Positions 24,900 to 31,544 of a stretch of 64,000 bases of DNA are shown here, one piece after another. The position numbers and the translations under genes were made by a program. The notes below the pieces were generated by a model, which had not been told where the DNA came from, ran no database searches, and saw only the letters and a program-made list of their open reading frames with translations. Every line of letters starts with the position of its first letter. Positions within the stretch are counted from its first letter, which is position 1. Source of the DNA: Agreia sp. Leaf210 (GTDB lineage Bacteria > Actinomycetota > Actinomycetes > Actinomycetales > Microbacteriaceae); NCBI RefSeq assembly GCF_001421485.1, contig NZ_LMKK01000002.1, forward strand, positions 715,561-779,560. The letters run 5' to 3'.

Positions 24900-26239
24900 C
24901 GTGCCCCGCTCTCGGTGAGTGTCGTCGTGGCCGTCGCGGGCGCGGCCCCGGCGGGGATGTCGGCGCGCACCAGGTACCCGCCGCGCGTGCGAGGTCCGGC
25001 CTCGAGCGTGCCGCCCACGGCCGAGAGGCGCTCGCGCATGCCCACGATGCCGAGCCCCGAGCCCTGACCGGCGCCGCGCTTCGGCGTGCCCCCGGAGTCG
25101 GTGACCTCCACCTCGACAGACAGGTCACGGTAACGCAGCCTCACGTCGATGGCGGCCGACGTGCCCGCGTGCTTGATGGCATTCGTGATCGCCTCCTGCA
25201 CCACGCGATACAGGGTGATCGAGACCAGCGCCGACAGTGGTCGAGGCTCGCCGACCACGGTCAGCTGAGCCGCGAGTCCCGCCGATCGCGCGTCGTCGAG
25301 CAGGTCGTGGAGCTGCTCGACCCCGTGCGTACTCGGCTCGTCTGCGGGCCCGGACGCATCGCCGCTCGGGCTGCTGTCGTCGCGCAGCGTGGTGAGCATT
25401 CGATGCAACTCGTCGACGGCCTCGCGCGCGCTCGACTCGATGGCCGAGAGCGACTCGGCGGCCTGCTGCGGGTCGCGCTGGAGCACCCGGCGGGCGGCGC
25501 CCGCTTGGACTCCCATGACCGACACGTGGTGCGCGACGACGTCGTGGAGCTCGCGGGCGATGCGCAGGCGCTCGAGCGACACGGCCTGCGCGGCGGTGCG
25601 TTCGCGCTCCTCGGCGAGCTGGTCGGTGCGGTCTTGCAGCGCCGCCCTCTCGCGGGCCGCCGTCCACGCGCGGTTTCCGAAGTAGTAGGCGCCCCCGAAG
25701 TAGAGAAGATTCTGCACAACCGTCACGAGGCCGATCGCGAGCGCCGGAGTGACCGAACCGACGACATCCATATCGGCGACGGCCTGCGCGAACGCCGTGC
25801 CGAGCAGTGCCGAGAACAGCCAGACGAACATGGCGACGATCACGATGACCCGGGAGACCATCGCGCGACGCCGGTGGCCGCTCCACGCCCCCACCGTGTA
25901 CATCGCGATGAAGAAGGCGATATTGCTGAAGAGCACCTCGGGCACCTGCAGAATCTGCACGCCCATGAAGACGACCGCGCTGACAATGAGTACCCAGACC
26001 GGAAAGCGGCGTCGCCACGCGAGGCATCCGCTCTGCAGGAAGACCATGATGACGCCGAGCCAGGGCGGAGCCGGGTCGGGGTAGAACCCTGCCGAGTCGT
26101 AGAGCTCGAGGCTGCCGAGGCTGAGCGCGAAGATGACGATCGCCAGAATGACGTCGGCGCGATACTCACGCCGCGACGGTCGAGGGCGCAGCCATCCGTC
26201 GTCGAGCGCATCCACCCTGCTGTTGGTCACGGCACCCAC
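24896..26239 (-). CDS. NarL-type sensor histidine kinase
   Basis: A 447-aa membrane kinase with about six N-terminal hydrophobic segments and no large extracellular loop, a coiled region, a HisKA_3 box (RELHDVVAHHVSVM, with the phosphorylated His) and a HATPase domain (QEAITNAIKHAG, GSGLGIVGMRERL). The missing sensor domain suggests a signal felt within the membrane. It is coupled to the response regulator by a 4-base overlap. Confidence 0.92.
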   Translation of the reverse strand: MGAVTNSRVDALDDGWLRPRPSRREYRADVILAIVIFALSLGSLELYDSAGFYPDPAPPWLGVIMVFLQSGCLAWRRRFPVWVLIVSAVVFMGVQILQVPEVLFSNIAFFIAMYTVGAWSGHRRRAMVSRVIVIVAMFVWLFSALLGTAFAQAVADMDVVGSVTPALAIGLVTVVQNLLYFGGAYYFGNRAWTAARERAALQDRTDQLAEERERTAAQAVSLERLRIARELHDVVAHHVSVMGVQAGAARRVLQRDPQQAAESLSAIESSAREAVDELHRMLTTLRDDSSPSGDASGPADEPSTHGVEQLHDLLDDARSAGLAAQLTVVGEPRPLSALVSITLYRVVQEAITNAIKHAGTSAAIDVRLRYRDLSVEVEVTDSGGTPKRGAGQGSGLGIVGMRERLSAVGGTLEAGPRTRGGYLVRADIPAGAAPATATTTLTESGAR

Positions 26240-26257
26240 GCTAGCGAATGCCGCGCC

Positions 26258-26289
26258 GCGGCACCTCCGTCTGCGGAGGGAGGTGCCGC
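26258..26289 (-). terminator. Hairpin between the 94-aa gene and the histidine kinase
   Basis: Eleven-base perfect arms GCGGCACCTCC (26258-26268) and GGAGGTGCCGC (26279-26289), with an alternative inner CCTCCG/CGGAGG pairing. It lies just after the stop of the small gene and separates it from the kinase-regulator unit. Confidence 0.6.
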
Positions 26290-26297
26290 CGCTGCGA

Positions 26298-26582
26298 CTA
26301 CTTCTTCTCGGAGTTGTATCCCGCGTTGTGCAGCAGGTGACGCAGGTCGAGCACCATCTGCTCGTCGACGTCTTTGTGCTTGGGCTTCGTCAGGACGATG
26401 CGCCCCTCCCCCAGCTTGACGACGAACTTTCCATCGTGCTCCTCGCGCACGTCGGCGATCTCGTCGAGGAGGCCGATCACGTCGTTCCACTCGAGGTTGT
26501 GCGTGGTGGGGTGGCGCTCGATGTGCTCGAGCGTCGTGCGGTGATGCTGGCTCACGTGCAGGGGTTCGGTGGCGTCGGTCAT
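26298..26582 (-). CDS. Small conserved actinobacterial protein, function unknown
   Basis: A 94-aa soluble protein starting MTDATEPLHVSQHHRTTLEHI with a central ERHPTTHNLEWNDVIGLLDE and a beta strand pair (GKFVVKLGEGRIVLTKPKHKD). The pattern of helix, short strands and a conserved His is reminiscent of the HicA/YcfA double-stranded RNA-binding fold, but no HicB partner is next to it, so a toxin role is not supported. Separate transcription from the downstream kinase is suggested by the hairpin at 26258. Confidence 0.7.
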   Translation of the reverse strand: MTDATEPLHVSQHHRTTLEHIERHPTTHNLEWNDVIGLLDEIADVREEHDGKFVVKLGEGRIVLTKPKHKDVDEQMVLDLRHLLHNAGYNSEKK

Positions 26583-26639
26583 GGTGGTGCTGCTTTCTCT
26601 CGAGGGTCTTCGGATGCGTGCGGCCGGACGGCCGCCCGA

Positions 26640-27686
26640 TCACACGGGGTCGCTGGGGTTGCTCTTGGCCACGAGCAGCGGGTCTGTGGGCGTGAACGGG
26701 AACGCCGGCAGCGTGGCCTCGTCGACGCTGAACGTGGCGGCGAGCACCGGTCGCGAGAACGCCGACACCGACGCCCGATAGCCGATATCGCCCGGGGTGG
26801 GCTGGTCGAAGAAGATCAGAAAATGGATCTCCTCGTCGCCGATGACCTCGATCTGGTGCGGATAGGCCTTGGGGATGAAGTACACATCGCCGGGCCCGAG
26901 CAGATAGGTGTCGACCGTGCCGTCGGGGTCGAGGATCGACATGCGCGCGTTGCCCTTGTGCACGTAGCCCATCTCGGCGGTCTTGGGGTGCCAGTGCGGC
27001 TCCCGCATGCCGGTGTCCTCGATGGTCAGCGAGTACATCGAGAGGTGCTCGAGCGCCGGCCAGAACTGGCTGCGAGCAAGCTTCACGAACGCGTACGGGT
27101 GCTGCAGCGGCGGATTCTGCGCTTCGACGTCGAACTTGTGCGGGTTGTTGAAGCCCGCCGTGTCGGGAACGACCGCCGACCCCGAGCGCTTGACGATGTC
27201 GCGCGATGTCGTGTCGCGCACGAGAGGCGTGAATTCGGATGCCTCGAGGTCGTAGGTGTTGCCGAGCACGGCATCCGACATCGTGCCGAAGGCGGCCTGG
27301 AGCGAGAAGTCCTCGGGCCTCTCGTGCGAGAACACCACCACGATCTCGGCCTCGTCGTCACCGATGTTCTCGATGTGGTGCAGCGAGCCCGAGTCGATCA
27401 CGAACATCTGGCCCGACTCGATCGTGAACGACGAGAAGCTGCTGCCGTTGTCGAGGATCGAGATGAGCACGCTGCCACTGAGGCAGTAGCCGATCTCGTC
27501 GGCGTTGGCGTGCCAGTGCGGCTCCCGGATGCTGCCGGGTTGCAGCAGCAGACGCTTGATCGACAGTCCCTTCAGTATCGGGAAGGTGTCTGCGGTGAGG
27601 CGCGTGATCGACCCGAGCTCGCTGTCGTGCTGAGATTCGCCGTCGATCAGCGACCTCACATGTCGTGATCCGGTGGGGTTCGTCAT
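26640..27686 (-). CDS. Bicupin, oxalate decarboxylase-like
   Basis: A 348-aa protein of two cupin domains. Each holds the metal motif: EPHWHANADEIGYCLSG near residues 55-71 and EPHWHPKTAEMGYVHKG in the second half, both with the His-x-His, Glu and later His of Mn-dependent oxalate decarboxylases. No signal peptide is seen, unlike fungal enzymes. The ATG at 27686 begins the first region that reads as protein; the frame stays open far upstream but that part is a shadow of the MFS gene. It is divergent from an MFS transporter, which may carry its substrate or product. Confidence 0.85.
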   Translation of the reverse strand: MTNPTGSRHVRSLIDGESQHDSELGSITRLTADTFPILKGLSIKRLLLQPGSIREPHWHANADEIGYCLSGSVLISILDNGSSFSSFTIESGQMFVIDSGSLHHIENIGDDEAEIVVVFSHERPEDFSLQAAFGTMSDAVLGNTYDLEASEFTPLVRDTTSRDIVKRSGSAVVPDTAGFNNPHKFDVEAQNPPLQHPYAFVKLARSQFWPALEHLSMYSLTIEDTGMREPHWHPKTAEMGYVHKGNARMSILDPDGTVDTYLLGPGDVYFIPKAYPHQIEVIGDEEIHFLIFFDQPTPGDIGYRASVSAFSRPVLAATFSVDEATLPAFPFTPTDPLLVAKSNPSDPV

Positions 27687-27750
27687 GCTTCGAACGTATG
27701 AGTCCGTGCACGTATCCGCACTAGACATTCGTCGAAGACCGGGCCGAGGG

Positions 27751-27776
27751 ACCGTCGGATCGTCGGCACCGACGGT
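27751..27776. promoter_or_regulatory. 8-bp inverted repeat before the MFS gene
   Basis: ACCGTCGG (27751-27758) and CCGACGGT (27769-27776) lie 12 bases before the transporter start in the divergent gap with the bicupin gene. They may be an operator or a hairpin that affects initiation; no local regulator gene is present. Confidence 0.3.
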
Positions 27777-27788
27777 AGCGTCGAGTCC

Positions 27789-29021
27789 ATGCCCCGTCGC
27801 GTCCCCACCGTTCGACACGGTGCAGGTTTCTGGATCGTCGCCGTCACCTTTCTGCTGGTGATGGCGTACTCGACCGTGCCCACTCCGCTGTACCCGCTGT
27901 ATCAGCAGCGTGACGGCTTTCCGGCATTCGTCATCACCATGATCTTCGCCGCCTACGCGGTGGGCGTGATCGTGAGCCTGTATCTCGCGGGCCATGTGAG
28001 CGACTGGCTCGGTCGCCGTCGAGTGCTCGTGGTGGCGGTCCTCATCTCCGCCCTGTCTGCGGTCCTCTTCCTGCTCTTTCCCGAGGTTCCCGGGTTCATC
28101 GTCGCCCGCCTCATCAACGGCGCGAGCATCGGCATGCTCACGGCCACCGCCACGGCGCACCTCGGAGAGCTGCGCGCCACGGCCCGGCCCAACGAGAACG
28201 CGGTGGTGGCGGCATCCGTGTCGGGTGCGGCCAACCTGGGCGGTCTGTCGCTCGGGCCCCTCATCGGCGGCATCTTCGCCGAGTTCCTGCCTGATCCCCT
28301 CATGCTGCCTCACCTGGTCTTCCTCTTCGTTCTGATCGTGGCCGCGGTCGCCCTGATGCTCGTACCCGAGACGGTCGACGTTCCCGACGAGCGCCCCTCG
28401 TATCACCCGCAGAAGCTCTCGGTTCCCGAAGGCGCGAAGCGGCCGTTCATCATCGCGGCGTTCGGTGCCTTCTCCGGCTTCGCCGTCTTCGGGCTCTTCA
28501 CCTCGCTGGCCCCGACTTTCCTCGTCGTGACCTTCCAGGCCGGCGACCACCTGCTCGCCGGGGCCACCTCGTTCGCCGTCTTCGCTGCCGCGGCCGCCGG
28601 GCAGATCCTTCTCACCCCGGTCGCCGTGCACCGGCAGTTCACCATCGCCATCGCGGCGTGCAGCACAGGCCTCGTGCTGGTGGCTCTCGGAGCCGTGCTG
28701 CCGCAGATCGTGCTGTTCATCGGGGGCGGCATCGTCGCGGGCCTCGGCGTCGGCCTGCTGTTCAAAGGGGCGATCGGCACCGCGGTCTCGCTCGCCGATC
28801 CGAAGCGCAAGGGCGAGACGCTCGCCCTCATCTTCCTCGTGGCCTACGCGGGTCTCGCACTGCCCGTTCTCATCGTCGGTGCGGCCCTCGCGTTCGAGCC
28901 CGCGACGCCCGTGCTGCTCGTCTTCGTAGCGATCGTGCTCGCGGCCACGGTCACCGCCGGAACCCTGATGCGTCGTCGGGCTCGCGCCTCTGTGCAGGCG
29001 AAAGCCCCATCGACGCAGTAG
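27789..29021 (+). CDS. MFS transporter
   Basis: A 410-aa major facilitator with 12 predicted helices, the loop 2-3 motif GHVSDWLGRRRVL and PLYQQRDG after helix 1. The central cytoplasmic loop (DERPSYHPQKLSVPEGAKR) is moderately long. The family suggests drug or small-metabolite export, but the substrate is not encoded in a recognisable way. It is divergent from the bicupin, so a carboxylate is possible. Confidence 0.88.
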   Translation: MPRRVPTVRHGAGFWIVAVTFLLVMAYSTVPTPLYPLYQQRDGFPAFVITMIFAAYAVGVIVSLYLAGHVSDWLGRRRVLVVAVLISALSAVLFLLFPEVPGFIVARLINGASIGMLTATATAHLGELRATARPNENAVVAASVSGAANLGGLSLGPLIGGIFAEFLPDPLMLPHLVFLFVLIVAAVALMLVPETVDVPDERPSYHPQKLSVPEGAKRPFIIAAFGAFSGFAVFGLFTSLAPTFLVVTFQAGDHLLAGATSFAVFAAAAAGQILLTPVAVHRQFTIAIAACSTGLVLVALGAVLPQIVLFIGGGIVAGLGVGLLFKGAIGTAVSLADPKRKGETLALIFLVAYAGLALPVLIVGAALAFEPATPVLLVFVAIVLAATVTAGTLMRRRARASVQAKAPSTQ

Positions 29022-29027
29022 AGGGGT

Positions 29028-29056
29028 TTGTCCGCGCCACCGGGAGCGTTTAGGGC
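29028..29056 (+). promoter_or_regulatory. Possible promoter of the sulfite-oxidase-fold cassette
   Basis: TTGTCC (29028-29033) and TAGGGC (29051-29056) are spaced by 17 bases, 54 bases before the ATG at 29111. The -10 box is weak. Confidence 0.35.
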
Positions 29057-29110
29057 AGAATCGATACAGGCGTTCGCGATCCATCCGACCACTTCACAAA
29101 GGAGCACACC

Positions 29111-29704
29111 ATGGCAGTCTTCTCCCGAGGTTTCGGGGCTCGCAGGCGCGAGTCCGACCCGGAGCTTCCCCCGGGCCAGTACCTCACCGAAGACTTTCCC
29201 GTTCTGTCGGCGGGGCCCACGCCCCGCATCGACACCGCCGACTGGAGCTTCAGCATCACCACCGAGTCCGGTGCCGTGACGACCTGGAGCTGGGACGAGC
29301 TCATGGCTCTGCCCATCGAGGACGTGCACACCGACATCCATTGCGTGACCCGCTGGTCGAAGCTCGGCACCACCTGGCGCGGAGTATCGCTCGACACCCT
29401 CTTCGCCGACATCGAGACGTCGGATGCATACACGATGATCGAGTCGTACGGCGGCTACACGACGAACGTGCCGCTCGAAGACCTTCTCGATGGCAAGGCG
29501 TGGATCGCGTTCGAGTTCGACGGCGAGCCGCTCGACCCCGAACACGGCGGGCCCGCTCGTCTTCTCGTTCCCCACCTCTACTTCTGGAAGAGCGCGAAGT
29601 GGGTGCACGGCATCCGCATGCACTCCGACGACGACCCGGGATTCTGGGAGCAGAACGGCTACAACATGTACGGCGACCCCTGGAAAGAGCAGCGGTACTG
29701 GTAG
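29111..29704 (+). CDS. Cytoplasmic sulfite oxidase-fold molybdopterin enzyme (MsrP-like)
   Basis: A 197-aa molybdopterin-binding protein of the sulfite oxidase/MsrP fold (PF00174). Cys78 in DIHCVTRWS is the expected Mo ligand. Other family segments are TTWRGVSLDTLF, ESYGGYTTNVPLEDLL and PHLYFWKSAKWVHGIR. It has no Tat signal and no heme or dimerisation domain, so it differs from exported MsrP. AAAGGAG precedes the ATG. It overlaps the flavin reductase gene by one base, suggesting the two form an electron-transfer pair. The substrate is unknown. Confidence 0.87.
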   Translation: MAVFSRGFGARRRESDPELPPGQYLTEDFPVLSAGPTPRIDTADWSFSITTESGAVTTWSWDELMALPIEDVHTDIHCVTRWSKLGTTWRGVSLDTLFADIETSDAYTMIESYGGYTTNVPLEDLLDGKAWIAFEFDGEPLDPEHGGPARLLVPHLYFWKSAKWVHGIRMHSDDDPGFWEQNGYNMYGDPWKEQRYW

Positions 29705-30429
29705 TGGCGATCGTCGCCGGCTGGCTGGTCGCAACGGTGGCCCGGGCCATGCGTGTCACGCCGCAGGGCCGAGTCCTCGTTCTCGACGTGCCCGAGTGGC
29801 CCGGCAACCTCGCCGGGCAGCACCTCGATCTGCGCCTCACAGCCGAAGACGGCTACCAGGCCGTGCGCTCGTACTCGATCGCCTCGTTCGGCGACGGCAC
29901 CAGCGTCGAGCTCGCCGTCGACATGCTTCCCGATGGCGAGGTCTCGCCGTACCTGGTCGACGACGTCGAGCCGGGCGACATGCTCGAGGTGCGGGGGCCG
30001 CTCGGCAACTTCTTCGTCTGGAGAGAATCGCAGACCGAGCCCGTGCAGCTCATCGCGGGAGGTTCGGGAATCGTTCCGCTCGTGTCGATTGCCCGGGCTC
30101 ATCAGGCCGCCGCGAGCGCCGCGAAATTCCGGATGCTGTACTCGGTTCGGGCGCCGGAGGACGCGTACTACGCGTCAGAGCTCGAGAGACTCGTCAACGA
30201 CAGCTTCGCCCTGGACTGGGTCTACACCCGCACTGCGCCCGAAGGCTGGGCGCGCCCAGCGGGGCGGATCACGCGTGTCGACATCGAGGCATCCACCCTG
30301 CCCGTCGCCGAGAACCCGCTCGTCTACGTCTGCGGGCCGACCGGTTTCGTCGAGGCGGTCGCGCGCATCCTCGTCGACCTCGGGCATCCTGCCGAGCGCA
30401 TCAAGACCGAGCGATTTGGAGGCAAATGA
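29704..30429 (+). CDS. FAD/NAD(P)-binding ferredoxin reductase-type protein
   Basis: A 241-aa FNR-like reductase: FAD motif RSYSIAS, the NAD(P) loop GGSGIVPLVS and the C-terminal CGPTGFVE. It lacks a 2Fe-2S domain, so electrons go from NAD(P)H through FAD to a partner, most likely the molybdoenzyme upstream. I start at the GTG at 29704, which overlaps the previous stop (TAGTG) by one base. The frame is open further upstream but only as a shadow of the molybdoenzyme gene. Confidence 0.87.
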   Translation: MAIVAGWLVATVARAMRVTPQGRVLVLDVPEWPGNLAGQHLDLRLTAEDGYQAVRSYSIASFGDGTSVELAVDMLPDGEVSPYLVDDVEPGDMLEVRGPLGNFFVWRESQTEPVQLIAGGSGIVPLVSIARAHQAAASAAKFRMLYSVRAPEDAYYASELERLVNDSFALDWVYTRTAPEGWARPAGRITRVDIEASTLPVAENPLVYVCGPTGFVEAVARILVDLGHPAERIKTERFGGK

Positions 30430-30430
30430 C

Positions 30431-30715
30431 ATGCCCGAGCACGCGCATCAGGTGAACGTGCCCGTGACCCGGGTCGATGGCAACGCGGCCGCGGGCCCGC
30501 TCGGCGAGATCCTGCGCCTCGACATCACCACCGCAGTCGGCACGTGCCGGCACTGCGGTTCTGCGGGCCCCCTGAGCGAGGCGATCGTCGAACGTGACGA
30601 CGACGGCGTGATCCTGCTCTGCCGCACCTGCGGGCACACCCTGGTCACGTACCTCAGCCGCGCCGGCCGACAGTACCTGGAGTTCGCGGGCCTCAAGAGC
30701 CTGAGCACCGCGTAG
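30431..30715 (+). CDS. Zinc-ribbon small protein (DUF6510-like)
   Basis: A 94-aa protein with two CxxC knuckles, CRHCG and CRTCG, separated by about 27 residues, consistent with one zinc ribbon. GGAGG lies nine bases before the ATG, and only one base separates it from the reductase stop. I recall DUF6510 proteins in this position after MsrP-like and reductase genes, but the family name is from memory. It may be a scaffold or electron-transfer partner in the three-gene cassette. Confidence 0.75.
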   Translation: MPEHAHQVNVPVTRVDGNAAAGPLGEILRLDITTAVGTCRHCGSAGPLSEAIVERDDDGVILLCRTCGHTLVTYLSRAGRQYLEFAGLKSLSTA

Positions 30716-30848
30716 CGACGCAGCCGCCGGGCAGCCGCCGGCAGCCTCGAGGCATCCGCGCCATTTCGGCGCATCCGCTGCCGGTCGACCAGGCGCCGAT
30801 GCTCCCCAGCGGCGCGGATACGCCGATCAGCGCTGGTACCCTGCCTCA

Positions 30849-31538
30849 ATGGCCTCCGCAGTAACGATCTACGACCTGCGCGGCGCATCACTGATGGCGC
30901 CGTTCAGCGACGAGCAACTCGATTCTCTCGCCGCGGAGAGCTTCGTCGTGAGCCTCAGCCGCGGTGAACTGCTGTTCGAGGAGGGCACGGCCAGCGCGCA
31001 CTTCTACATCGTGCGTTCGGGGCGCATCCGCATCGCGCGGCGCTCGCCCGAGGGCACCGAGCTCGGTCTCTCCGTCGTCGACGGCGGGGGAACCATCGGA
31101 GACCTGTCGGTGATGGACGGCCTCGCACGCTCGGCGACGGCCGAGTCGATCGACGATGCCGAGGTGATCGCGGTGCCGGCCGATCGCATCCGGAGCCTGT
31201 TGACGAGCTCGCCCGAGGCCCTGATGTCGGTGGTCGAAGAGCTCGCCTCGATCGTGCGTCGACTCACGGGAACGCAGAGCGACCTCGTGTTCCTCGACCT
31301 GCCGAGGCGGCTGGCGAAGCTTCTGCTGACCTACATCCCCGAGTGGCGCCACGATGCGAACCAGGTCAGCGTCGAGTTGCCGATGAGTCAGGCCGGCATC
31401 GCCGCACAGCTCGGCGTGGCACGGCAGTCGCTCAATACGGCGCTGCGCACCCTCACCCGAGACGGACGCATCACGGTCGACGGCCGGCGCGTGACCCTCA
31501 CCGATGTCGCGGCGCTGAAGAGCTACGTCGGCTCGTAA
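30849..31538 (+). CDS. Crp/Fnr family transcriptional regulator
   Basis: A 229-aa regulator with an N-terminal cyclic-nucleotide-binding barrel (RGELLFEEGTASAHFYIVRSG, IGDLSVMDG) and a C-terminal winged helix (SQAGIAAQLGVARQSLNTALR). No cysteine cluster is present, so it is not an oxygen-sensing Fnr. The ATG at 30849 lacks a ribosome-binding site and a TACCCT box lies a few bases upstream, so the mRNA may be leaderless. The 133-base gap before it shows no clear operator. It converges on the cyclase-domain gene, which could make its ligand. Confidence 0.88.
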   Translation: MASAVTIYDLRGASLMAPFSDEQLDSLAAESFVVSLSRGELLFEEGTASAHFYIVRSGRIRIARRSPEGTELGLSVVDGGGTIGDLSVMDGLARSATAESIDDAEVIAVPADRIRSLLTSSPEALMSVVEELASIVRRLTGTQSDLVFLDLPRRLAKLLLTYIPEWRHDANQVSVELPMSQAGIAAQLGVARQSLNTALRTLTRDGRITVDGRRVTLTDVAALKSYVGS

Positions 31539-31544
31539 CAGCGG

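Noticed and set aside
26298-26582. HicA toxin
   Set aside because: Similarity is loose and no HicB antitoxin gene accompanies it.
26640-29084. 814-residue open frame with N-terminal extension to the bicupin
   Set aside because: The added part overlaps the MFS gene on the opposite strand and reads as random charged sequence; only the part from 27686 down is a protein.
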